Of a DNA stretch of 64,000 nucleotides, positions 1-8,902 are shown piece by piece. The stretch is from Sphaerulina vaccinii (Eukaryota > Ascomycota > Dothideomycetes > Mycosphaerellales > Mycosphaerellaceae), in assembly GCA_022570795.1 (NCBI GenBank), contig JAKUDP010000014.1:1178001-1242000 (forward strand), read 5' to 3'. Within the stretch, counting starts at the first letter, position 1, and the number at the start of each line of letters is the position of its first letter. The notes below the pieces were generated by a model. The model was given only the letters and a program-made list of their open reading frames with translations, had not been told where the DNA came from and searched no databases. Position numbers and translations under genes: made by a program.

Positions 1-3000
1 GGACTCCCATCTCGGTGGCACCATAACACGGTGGCTCACTTGCTGTAGATGGAGGGTGCAATTGCAGGAATGATTCAGTCTGCGTGGACAGCATTGTCAC
101 GCAAACAGGCTGAGGTCGAGGCTTGGCTGCGAGCGAGCGCCAGCATTGCACGGCCGAGGCATCCAGATCTGCTTCCTGCGCGACAATGAAGACGCGCCAG
201 AGTACTTGGCGTGCAGCTAGTATAGTCCTCGTATACTCCCAGACATCACTAGCTACTTCTGCGAATGTTCGGCCTGCCAGGCAGAAGGAGGAGCTTGACT
301 GATGTTTGCCTGTGCTGTCAATCCAAGAAGCTGTTAGCCACAGGCCATCCGGACTACGTGCGTAAGCTAAGTGGAGAATCGAGCCTTCAAATAGTAGATC
401 TCCTGGTGCCTCTGATGTCAATTGGAAGCCAAGGCGTTTTGGCGCAGTGCTGGCGAGTTCTACTGCGGGAGCTGCAAGGTTGGGTAGAGGGGCGGATACA
501 TCAAACAGCTGCAATGCAGATGTCGGAGGGCATCGATCGTAGATCTCTCGGGCCAATATGGACATCTTTGTGGCGTTCAGTGGGACGAAAGCATCATATG
601 AAGCTACCATGTTCATAGGCAGTATCTGCAGGAAGATGTCGCTGCTGCCTTGTTCGAGTTGTGTCTTAGGATTGCTGTCGCGATACGCCAGGAACAATAT
701 CCAGAAGCATGCGCAGAGATGCTGGCGAGCCTCACGTCCTGTGAATGGGTTAAGGATGTAGATGACGATGGCTCGATCTTCATCTTCGGTGATGCCAGAA
801 AGAGCTTTGCCAAGATCCGAGCATGTGGTGGCATATGCTCTCAATACAGACTCGAGCGATGCTTCTTCGCTGAGCTCTACAGGGGCAAGACCATCCTTGA
901 AATTGTCCTGCTCCAGCTCACTGACATCGCGCAGATGGACGTGTGTGCCAAGCTTACAGTTTTCGTACGCCGTGCCTATGTCACGAAGAAAGTGATCCAC
1001 CAAGTGCTGTAAGTCCTCGTTGAAAGGAAACACGCAGAACGCTCGCAAGTTCTTGGTGCCAGCGGCTGGACCGAGGCCCAGTGGTTCCCAGAATGATATG
1101 CACGCAGGTAGCATCTCCCAAGTGTCGGTGCCTCGCTGTAGCTTCAGATATGGCGATGGGAGAGGGAAAATGTCGGGTCCTGTCTGTGTGGCATCGAGTC
1201 GCTGCGGCGGTCGTGGCTGCCCTTGTGGAAGCTTGCCTGAATTCGGCAACTGTCTCAACTGGGCATCCCTCGCCAGGGCTAGGTCAGCCAAATCACAAGT
1301 GAGTGCGTCTGGCAACGTCGATCGAACAGCTCTTGATAGCCAATCGCGTATGTACCTTGAGAAGATGAGAGATGAGCCTTCGTCGCCATCGTTGTCGTAG
1401 CATTGAATGATGGCTGAAAAGTGCTGCATCGCAGTCGCCGATTGTTCACTGACAATTTGTGCAACGCAGACAAGATCGGACCTGATGATGTTGTATGCAC
1501 TCTCGATAGGTGGCAACGGACCAGTCAAAGTCTCCAGAGCCTCATTATGATCAGTTGCCTCGGGTAACACTGAATCCTGGCCAGTCTTTTGCGTCTTCAG
1601 TTTAGCGTATAGGTCGGTGTTCACGTTGGTGGATGTGTAGTGTACCAGCAGCTCCATGAGCACGCCAGAAGAAGCGGCGTTCACCATGTTGTCGTTCTCA
1701 TCTTCCCCCGGCCATGCGGACGTAGGCGGGCCAGAGCCTGCATGTTCGACAAGTTCGTCTACATGACGCTTTCGTTTTCGACCCTCCCATGGCAGTAGGG
1801 GTGGAAGGTCCATATCTGCGTTATCGTGGGCGGCAGGCATGTGGAAGTCTTCTGAACTGTCACTGCTAGTGTCGGCATCCGAGTCATCGTCAACCTCTAC
1901 CGTACGGGATGTTTTGCGACTAGTAGGCAAACCAATGCCCACACCATCACTGGTCACATTGACCTGTGCAGCGTGCTGTGGCTTAGGTACAGAATAATGC
2001 GTAGTAGCACCGAAACTGTCACGGAAAGTGATCGGGGTGAAACTGCTACTCCTGCGCTCGATGCGATTGCCGTGCTGGGATTGCGAGTGGCTTGCTGGCA
2101 CTGGGGGCGGAAGCAGTCGCTCACGAATGCCAAATGGACTCAGAGGTCTTCTGGGTGGTGGTATCTGGGGCTCGACTGGAGGACCTGGGCTGCTGGTAGA
2201 CTCCTGGAGCCCATCGTCATTAGTGGCGATGGGTACTGCATCGAGGGGACCTCTTCGTGGCGATGAATCTGTTGTGACATCGGGAGGCGCATCGTGGCTT
2301 ACATAGTCGCCGGATGCGATATTCGGTGTTACGACCACCCCCTCCATGCCCTCGTAAGTGCCTGAATCCAGCATACCACTATCTTCGACGGGCGCAGGTT
2401 CGACGAATCCATCATCAGGCTCGTCAAAGAAATCGAATTCAGCGTCGTCTATCTCGGCATCTCCGAAGGCCACACCGCCAACGTCGCCGAAGAGATCCTC
2501 TTGAGCTAGCTCATGATTACCGTCTTCGTTCGGCTGAGCATGCGGCACAGCACCTTTTGCTTGCAAGGTACCACTTGGTGCGTGAGCCTCTATGACCGAG
2601 CTACTCACTTCTGGCTGCGTAGCCATCGGCGTGGCGACACTAATCTGTGCACTAGCCAGACCGGGTGCGAAACCGTCAGGCGGTGTAGGGTAGATACCAG
2701 CCATTGCAGACTGATGGTCAGCACTCCGTTGTGCAAATGGAGAAGAAGTGCTCATATCCATGTCCTCGAACGCAGTCGCGCTTGATGCTACTACTGTAGA
2801 AGCTGCTCGATCTGCAGCGCTCAAGTTCTTAGGCTCAACCATGGTGGTGGTCTCTGCTGCACGCTGTCGGTCGGCTGCGCCCTTATACCATTCCTCGGTC
2901 ATAGCTAGAGGATTGCGAAATATGGCGCCTTCCTCAGTGCTGATGAACCACCGTCTCCAATCGTAGTCTTCCGCAAATGTGTCAATGGGCCTTGGCTGAC

Positions 3001-3781
3001 GATCTCCTGCAGTCAGACAAAGGTGCAATGGCCAATAGCAAGCGCTCTCCGTGTCGTCCAGGAGCTCCACCGTCACCCACTCGGTATCATCTGGCAGAGT
3101 GAGTGCATGGGCGTGGAGAGCCAATGCGATATTCGTTTTCCAGGCCTCGTCTGGCAACAAGGTCTTCTGAGAGTTGGCTGACAGGACCCGGGCTGATTTG
3201 CCAAATGGTGCTAGCATCAGTTCCTGATCTAGATCGTATCGATTGAAGTTCACAGGTCCGCAATCGGTGGGCATGACATCGGATACAAGATACAGACCGT
3301 CTGCAGCCGTAAGCTTCGTGCGTAGACTGATAACAATGCTGTCTGTATGCTCGGTTTCGACGTCACCAGCACTACTGTACAGCCACGTCCACGGACCGAT
3401 ATGCAGCACTCCCGGGTCTTTGGCCATGTTGTACGCAAGGGCCAGTTCAATGGCAGACATGAAAACGTCTCTGAGGGACTTCATCATCTCACCAGCTGGT
3501 GTCGCGATCGACCCTTCTTCCAGCTGATCAAAGTGGGTCGCAAGTGTGCCTCGAGCTTCGCTATCCTCACTACCGATGTCTCCGAAGACGTACAAGTATG
3601 TACCAACAGCAGCACACAGCACGTTCGCAGCTCGCAAGCACGCAATGGTTGTCTGCAGACGCGACCAGCCCTCGATTATGAGCGAGACATGTTCGTCTCG
3701 TGGTTTGTATAGTACATAGCGGACCTGACCGACGTTCTCGACGGCGTATACGTTGGTGGTGCATGTTTTCAAGAAGTCCAT
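1..3781 (-). CDS. MED13: Mediator subunit 13 (Med13/Srb9), 3'-truncated by the window edge
   Basis: Mediator kinase-module subunit that connects the Cdk8 module to core Mediator and so represses or tunes RNA polymerase II transcription in the nucleus. The start codon is at 3779-3781; the protein begins MDFLKTCTTNVYAVENV, typical of the Med13 N-terminal domain. The frame stays open for 1260 codons to base 1, so the C-terminal end lies outside the window. A proline-rich linker carries the fungal Med13 signature SPFGIRERLLPP (about residues 546-557), followed by acidic and Ser-rich disordered sequence and a basic KRKRH patch. Near residue 1010 the strand YILNPF resembles the MID/PIWI-like part of Med13. 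No intron is needed. It is head-to-head with Enp2 (368 bp between starts). The identification rests on motif recognition and I consider it strong. Confidence 0.88.
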   Translation of the reverse strand, partial: MDFLKTCTTNVYAVENVGQVRYVLYKPRDEHVSLIIEGWSRLQTTIACLRAANVLCAAVGTYLYVFGDIGSEDSEARGTLATHFDQLEEGSIATPAGEMMKSLRDVFMSAIELALAYNMAKDPGVLHIGPWTWLYSSAGDVETEHTDSIVISLRTKLTAADGLYLVSDVMPTDCGPVNFNRYDLDQELMLAPFGKSARVLSANSQKTLLPDEAWKTNIALALHAHALTLPDDTEWVTVELLDDTESACYWPLHLCLTAGDRQPRPIDTFAEDYDWRRWFISTEEGAIFRNPLAMTEEWYKGAADRQRAAETTTMVEPKNLSAADRAASTVVASSATAFEDMDMSTSSPFAQRSADHQSAMAGIYPTPPDGFAPGLASAQISVATPMATQPEVSSSVIEAHAPSGTLQAKGAVPHAQPNEDGNHELAQEDLFGDVGGVAFGDAEIDDAEFDFFDEPDDGFVEPAPVEDSGMLDSGTYEGMEGVVVTPNIASGDYVSHDAPPDVTTDSSPRRGPLDAVPIATNDDGLQESTSSPGPPVEPQIPPPRRPLSPFGIRERLLPPPVPASHSQSQHGNRIERRSSSFTPITFRDSFGATTHYSVPKPQHAAQVNVTSDGVGIGLPTSRKTSRTVEVDDDSDADTSSDSSEDFHMPAAHDNADMDLPPLLPWEGRKRKRHVDELVEHAGSGPPTSAWPGEDENDNMVNAASSGVLMELLVHYTSTNVNTDLYAKLKTQKTGQDSVLPEATDHNEALETLTGPLPPIESAYNIIRSDLVCVAQIVSEQSATAMQHFSAIIQCYDNDGDEGSSLIFSRYIRDWLSRAVRSTLPDALTCDLADLALARDAQLRQLPNSGKLPQGQPRPPQRLDATQTGPDIFPLPSPYLKLQRGTDTWEMLPACISFWEPLGLGPAAGTKNLRAFCVFPFNEDLQHLVDHFLRDIGTAYENCKLGTHVHLRDVSELEQDNFKDGLAPVELSEEASLESVLRAYATTCSDLGKALSGITEDEDRAIVIYILNPFTGREARQHLCACFWILFLAYRDSNPKTQLEQGSSDIFLQILPMNMVASYDAFVPLNATKMSILAREIYDRCPPTSALQLFDVSAPLPNLAAPAVELASTAPKRLGFQLTSEAPGDLLFEGSILHLAYARSPDGLWLTASWIDSTGKHQSSSSFCLAGRTFAEVASDVWEYTRTILAARQVLWRVFIVAQEADLDASAVQCWRSLAAKPRPQPVCVTMLSTQTESFLQLHPPSTASEPPCYGATEMGV

Positions 3782-4149
3782 GCTCGTTGTATATGTTGTA
3801 TGTGTATGTGTCCGCGACGCGGTCTGGACGGAAGAGGGCACATGGAGATGGAGATGGTTCTTGTGTCGGGATATTGCTGTCGAGATAAATGCCCCGGAAT
3901 GGTAGTGGCGCGAGCATCGAGCGTACTTCGTCTCTCTGTGGAGTTTGAGCCTCGTGAGGCTATGGGGATCGTAGGTGAGAAGGATAGTCTGTATGCTAGA
4001 TGTCGATGTTCGAGCTGTACTGTAGTTCGAGAACGCACGGACAGAGGCCCTCCACTGTGCCGGATGACGCTAGCGAAGTCGATCTTCAAAAAAGTTCAAG
4101 TCCAGCCTCCATTTCTGTCTCGAGACACGCAGAGTATGACCATGTCAAG
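3782..4149. promoter_or_regulatory. Divergent promoter, MED13 / ENP2
   Basis: These 368 bp separate the two start codons and must hold both promoters. The Med13-proximal part has a GT-rich run (about 3788-3812). The Enp2 frame is open upstream to an in-frame ATG at 4000, but conservation begins at 4150, so 4000-4149 is read here as 5' leader. Confidence 0.5.
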
Positions 4150-6354
4150 ATGAAGCTCACCAACAGCGGCTCGGTGCCCGTGTACACCATCGCAGGCGCA
4201 TCTACCGCGCGACCCTTACCAGAATGGCTGGCTCGCAAGAGGAAGCGCAGTCTGAAGCGCGACGCCGAGTATGCCAGCCGAGTGGAGCTGTTGCAGGACT
4301 TCGAGTTCGAAGAGGCCTCCCAGTGCGTGCGCGTTAGCGACGACGGCGAGTGGGTGATGAGCACTGGAACTTACAAGCCTCAGATACACACCCACTATCT
4401 GCCACATCTCTCGCTCTCTTTTGCGCGCCACACCAATACTGTGAACGAGACCTTTGTGCTGCTCTCACAGGACTACAGCAAGTCGCTACACCTACAGACT
4501 GATCGCTTTCTCGAATTCCACACACCCGGTGGAGTGCACTACACGACACGGATACCGCGCTACGGACGAGATCTGAAATACAACACACGCAATGCGGAGG
4601 CTTTGGTGCCAGCGGTGGGAGTCAACGCTGAAGGCAACGGAGAAGTCTTTCGGCTCAATTTGGAGCTGGGACGCTTCATGAAGGGCTATGAAGTCGATGT
4701 AGGAGGCGATGATATGGACACATTTGGAGGCGGTGCGCTTCAAGGAGGCGTGAATACTGGCTCGGTGAACTGCGCCGCCATAGCAGATGACAGCCACGGT
4801 CTGCTCGCCTTTGGCACTTCGATCGGGACCGTTGAGTTCTGGGACGCACGTTCTAGAAATCGCGTCAGTGTGCTCGGATCGCCTAGACAAGCGTATGATG
4901 CTGATCTCGACTCGAGGCCTGAGATCACCGCGCTCTCATTTCATCGCTCAGGCTTGAACTTGGCGACTGGTAACAGCAATGGCATTGTGCGCACATACGA
5001 TCTGCGATCACCCGTGCCTCTTCTGGAGAAGCATCAGGGTTACGACAACCCCATCCGAACACTGCAGTATATCGAGTCTCCACTGGCTTCTGGGAAGATA
5101 CTCAGTGCTGATCGAAAAGGTATCAAGTTATGGGATGCAATGTCGGGAGAATACTGGACAGGAATCGAGCCCGCAGTCGACCTAAACCACGTCGAATTCG
5201 TGCCTTCTAGTGGCATGCTCCTGACTGCGAACGAGGGACGACAGCAGCATGCATTCTTCATACCACAGCTAGGGCCGGCCCCTAAGTGGTGTGCCTTCTT
5301 GGACAACCTCGTAGAAGAAATGGCCGAGGATTCCGAGGACCCCCACGCATTCAAATCATCTGGCGCTGGCGCTGGAGAAGTGTACGATAATTACAAGTTC
5401 GTTGACATGAAGCAACTCCGAGAGCTCAGCCTGGACCACTTGATCGGAACGACAAACCTGCTAAGGCCATATATGCATGGTTACTTCGTTGGACAGAAAC
5501 TGTATGAAGAAGCACGACAACTCACAAATCCAGATCTGGCAGAGCAGCAAAGGCAGAAGAGCATTCAAGAAAAGATCGACAAGGAGCGCGAGAGTCGCAT
5601 ACGCGGCTCCAAGAAGGTTGCTGTCAAGGTCAACCGGAAGTTCGCAGAGACTTTGGTTGCAAAGGAAGAAGCCAACGAACGAAGAAAAGCGCAGCGTGTA
5701 CTACGACAAGGTGGCGATGAGCCCGTGGCCAAAGCACCAGAAGATACCAAGCCCTTATTGGATCCTCGATTCGGCAAGATGTTTGAGAACGAGGACTTCG
5801 AAATTGACGAGACCAGTCGCGAGTTCCAGATGCATAACCCATCGACTGTGGTGACAGCAACAGCAAAGCCTCGTGGCTTGACAGCCGTTGAAGAGGAAGC
5901 ACTGGACGATTCGAGGCATCATAGCAGTGATGACGATGACGAAGCAGAGGAAGATGAAGAAGAAGTGGCAGCGCGAACACGACAACGCCAAAGGCAACCC
6001 GACGAAATGCAAGATTCGAAGGGCAGAATTGGATCTACATCGTACAAGAAATCTGGTCATCAGCGGAAAGATGGTCCAACAATGCGAGTCTCTTCGTCAA
6101 CATCGAGAGTACGAAAACCACAGCGCGACAAGTCATTCGGTGATATGGCTTCTTCACTACCGTCTCGCCAACGACAGCGTGGTTCTGCTGCGGATGGCGA
6201 TAAACCATTTGGTGAGAAGCAAATCACTTTTGCGCCTAATTTTTCGAAGCAGAAGAAGCATTCTCAGAGGAGAGAAGGCGAAGACAATGGTAGGGCTGTG
6301 GGCAGAGGCAAGGAGAGGAGAAGTGCCAGCGGTAATGTGTTCAGGAAATTGTAG
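4150..6354 (+). CDS. ENP2: Nucleolar WD40 ribosome-biogenesis protein Enp2 (NOL10 homologue)
   Basis: Essential nucleolar factor of the small-subunit processome, needed for early 18S rRNA maturation. The start at 4150 gives MKLTNSGSVPVYTIAGAS, the conserved Enp2 N-terminus; an in-frame ATG at 4000 would add 50 unconserved residues. The product is 734 aa in a single exon. Residues about 60-390 form a WD40-type propeller, with strands such as GTVEFWDARSRNRVSVL and GIVRTYDLRSPVPLLEKHQG. Around residue 534 is the NUC153 motif PLLDPRFGKMFENEDFEID. The tail is acidic, then Lys/Arg-rich, as in other Enp2 proteins. It is convergent with TFB3, 177 bp away. Identification is firm; start choice is well supported. 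Confidence 0.93.
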   Translation: MKLTNSGSVPVYTIAGASTARPLPEWLARKRKRSLKRDAEYASRVELLQDFEFEEASQCVRVSDDGEWVMSTGTYKPQIHTHYLPHLSLSFARHTNTVNETFVLLSQDYSKSLHLQTDRFLEFHTPGGVHYTTRIPRYGRDLKYNTRNAEALVPAVGVNAEGNGEVFRLNLELGRFMKGYEVDVGGDDMDTFGGGALQGGVNTGSVNCAAIADDSHGLLAFGTSIGTVEFWDARSRNRVSVLGSPRQAYDADLDSRPEITALSFHRSGLNLATGNSNGIVRTYDLRSPVPLLEKHQGYDNPIRTLQYIESPLASGKILSADRKGIKLWDAMSGEYWTGIEPAVDLNHVEFVPSSGMLLTANEGRQQHAFFIPQLGPAPKWCAFLDNLVEEMAEDSEDPHAFKSSGAGAGEVYDNYKFVDMKQLRELSLDHLIGTTNLLRPYMHGYFVGQKLYEEARQLTNPDLAEQQRQKSIQEKIDKERESRIRGSKKVAVKVNRKFAETLVAKEEANERRKAQRVLRQGGDEPVAKAPEDTKPLLDPRFGKMFENEDFEIDETSREFQMHNPSTVVTATAKPRGLTAVEEEALDDSRHHSSDDDDEAEEDEEEVAARTRQRQRQPDEMQDSKGRIGSTSYKKSGHQRKDGPTMRVSSSTSRVRKPQRDKSFGDMASSLPSRQRQRGSAADGDKPFGEKQITFAPNFSKQKKHSQRREGEDNGRAVGRGKERRSASGNVFRKL

Positions 6355-6531
6355 TACAATAACGACCGATATCCTGATCGATTCTTTGATCCATCCATCT
6401 ATCATGTTTCTCGTTTGGTATCAAAGTTACAAAGTCTCCACCAACGCCTACGCTAAAATTCAATTCCGAAGCCAGAGAGCCTGCTGCACTAGCGTTACTC
6501 TTCGCTCGAATGCTGATCAGACCTCCAGTGC

Positions 6532-7569
6532 TCACTCAATGAAGCAGCCAAGTCCACTGAAGGCCTCACACAGAGCCCGATCTGTGAATACAGACACCTC
6601 ATAGCCACCCGGGCCATGTTTGCCGTCATTGGCAGTACTCTGCAACACATCCCACACGTAACCCTCCTGCGTGGCATGGTACTTCTTCACTCCAAAGTTG
6701 TAGCCGCCGAAAGGATCAATAGGCGCTTCAGGTTCAGCCTTGACCTTTGCTTTGAGCCCTTTGATGACAAGACCACCATTGCCGCCATTACTGCCACTAC
6801 CAGCAGCCTTTGATGACACTTCCGATACAGCCTGAAGATGTTGCTGTCTCGCAGCAGCATCCTGTCGATTCAATCTCTTCTTCAGCGTAGCACCTTTCTC
6901 CGCCTCTCCTTGTGCAACAACCATATCCGCATCCTGTCCATTCTCTAATCTCCTCAACACATCTCTCTTATTCGCCATGGCTTCCCTCTTCTCATCAGCT
7001 TCTTCCCTCCTCGCAGCTTCTCGTCTCATTTTCGCGTTTTCCCTCTCAGCCTTTTGCAGCTTCGAATAAGACATACTTTCTTGCTGTGCCAAAGAAGCAT
7101 TCTCCGCGATATCCTGTTGATAAGCAGCTTCGTGTGCTCGTAAACGTCTCTCGGTCTCCTCCTCGTCGATGCGATTGACCAGATTAAACGTGATATCTTC
7201 CACTTCATTCAGATAGTCATTATAAGCTCTCAAATCCTCGAATTCGTCTTCCCTTCTGTTAAACACTGCTGCGACTTTTCGGCGAATGTCCACTTCTCGT
7301 TCTACTGCGATATCCTCGAAAGTCTGTTGGCGGAAACGATTTTTTCGAAGTGTTTCGCGACATTTGGGTATGGGACATGGTTGAGGACCGTGGGAGAAGA
7401 GGCGGTCCACGCAGGACTCGCACATTTTGTGGTAACATGCTGGGTTGACGAGGAAGCGTAGAGAGGCGTTCAGGTAGCGACTGCTTTTGCATACGGGGCA
7501 GATCTCGTCTGAGTCTGATTTTCCTGCCACTGCTGGCGAGGGTTTTTGAGTGTGCGCCAGCCGCGACAT
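6532..7569 (-). CDS. TFB3: TFIIH/CAK assembly factor Tfb3 (MAT1)
   Basis: RING-finger subunit of TFIIH that tethers the Cdk7-type kinase (CAK) to core TFIIH, acting in transcription initiation and nucleotide excision repair in the nucleus. From the ATG at 7569 the protein is 345 aa in one exon. The N-terminal C3HC4 RING has Cys24, Cys27, Cys45, His47, Cys50, Cys53, Cys65 and Cys70. It is followed by the MAT1 helical segment (NRREDEFEDLRAYNDYLNEV) and a long charged coiled coil. The C-terminus has the fungal block GGYNFGVKKYHATQEGYVW. An upstream in-frame ATG at 7629 would add 20 unconserved residues. It shares a 234 bp divergent promoter with TIM17. Confidence 0.92.
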   Translation of the reverse strand: MSRLAHTQKPSPAVAGKSDSDEICPVCKSSRYLNASLRFLVNPACYHKMCESCVDRLFSHGPQPCPIPKCRETLRKNRFRQQTFEDIAVEREVDIRRKVAAVFNRREDEFEDLRAYNDYLNEVEDITFNLVNRIDEEETERRLRAHEAAYQQDIAENASLAQQESMSYSKLQKAERENAKMRREAARREEADEKREAMANKRDVLRRLENGQDADMVVAQGEAEKGATLKKRLNRQDAAARQQHLQAVSEVSSKAAGSGSNGGNGGLVIKGLKAKVKAEPEAPIDPFGGYNFGVKKYHATQEGYVWDVLQSTANDGKHGPGGYEVSVFTDRALCEAFSGLGCFIE

Positions 7570-7803
7570 GTTGTTGTTGTCGTTGTGAGAGGAGGGAGTG
7601 GCAAGGATTATATGGAAATCCTTAGTCATCCGTGACGATGTAAGTTAGTAAAGAATCTTGACTTCGACATTAATCTATCCATCGCCGCACGCCATCCACC
7701 ACGGAATTTCTAGCCATCGTCCACGTTCTAGCCATCTCTCCGATCCACCGCGCTCTCTCCATCACATTCGCCACCGAACGAGCACACATCGACACTTTGC
7801 GCC

Positions 7804-8412
7804 ATGGCCGAGAAAGGACATGGCCTCGATCACTCGAGAGATCCGTGTCCATGGGTCGCCCTTTCTGATTTCGGAGGCGCATTCTGTATGGGAGTACGTT
7901 TGACAAGAGAGGCAGATGAAGTCGAGGACATCTCACTAACCTACGCGACAGGCGATAGGAGGAGCAGTATGGCATGGCGTGAAAGGTTTTAGAAACAGTC
8001 CATATGGAGAGCGACGGATAGGAGGTACGATAACAACATAAGTATCAACAGCAGCAGTGAGTTGACTTGTTCCACAGCAATAACAGCAATCAAAGCCCGC
8101 GCACCAGTCCTAGGAGGAAACTTTGGCGTCTGGGGTGGCATGTTCAGCACATTCGACTGCGCAGTAAAAGGCGTCCGTAAAAAGGAAGACCCATGGAACG
8201 CCATCATCGCCGGATTCTTCACAGGAGGTGCATTAGCAGTAAGAGGAGGTCCTCGAGCGATACGAAACGGTGCAATCGGATGTGCGATTCTACTGGCAGT
8301 CATTGAAGGGGTGGGAATTGGTTTCCAAAGAATGATGGCGGAGAACACGAAACTTGAACTTCCTCCTCCACCGCCCAGCAGTGGGAGTGAAGGGAGATTG
8401 GCACCGGCTTGA
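7804..8412 (+). CDS. TIM17: Mitochondrial inner-membrane translocase subunit Tim17
   Basis: Core subunit of the TIM23 complex, which moves presequence proteins across the mitochondrial inner membrane. Three exons fit splice rules and frame: 7804-7893, 7952-8024 and 8078-8412, with introns of 58 and 53 nt (GTACGT...ACAG and GTACGA...ACAG). The spliced product is 165 aa. It carries the Tim17 N-terminus DHSRDPCPWVALSDFGGAF, then GFRNSPYGERRIG across the second junction, and KARAPVLGGNFGVWGGMFST. Glycine-rich hydrophobic helices typical of the Tim17/22/23 family follow. Unspliced reading hits stops, so both introns are required. The ATG is the first in frame and lies next to the TFB3 promoter. 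Confidence 0.94.
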
Positions 8413-8902
8413 CTACCCAGATTGGCTGTTTCTGCGCTTACGATGGCTGAGATGGGGCTGATTTGCGCTTGATCTACACTCGACGATAGAGGCTGAGTTT
8501 GATATGCGAAGGTATGATCCTGAGCACGCAGAAGTTCGCGGCACAAGTGGATGCATAGCATGGCGTTCGGCAGAAGTGATTACGAGAAGGAATTGACGTA
8601 GATGCGGTGCGATGCGACACAACGGGATCTGATGGACTCGATCTTCACTCCCAGCTATAGACGAGAACGTGGAACTGGCCATGAGACTATCGATACTCGT
8701 GGCCACCACGTTCGGCAGCTTTGTAACATTACCATGTACATACTGGACAACATACCAAGAGCAAGCTCATGAAGAACATCTCAGCTGTCACTGCAGTATG
8801 ATTCTGGTCATGCTTGAATCGGCTGTGAAGCCACGGTATCTACTGCTGCTGTCCTGCAGCATTCTATGGAACCGATGATAAATAACCATCTCAGAAGATA
8901 GT
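8413..8902. other. Intergenic, convergent 3' ends of TIM17 and BUD27
   Basis: 490 bp holding both 3' untranslated regions. Short antisense frames exist but none starts with a convincing coding segment. I see no RNA gene or repeat. Confidence 0.5.
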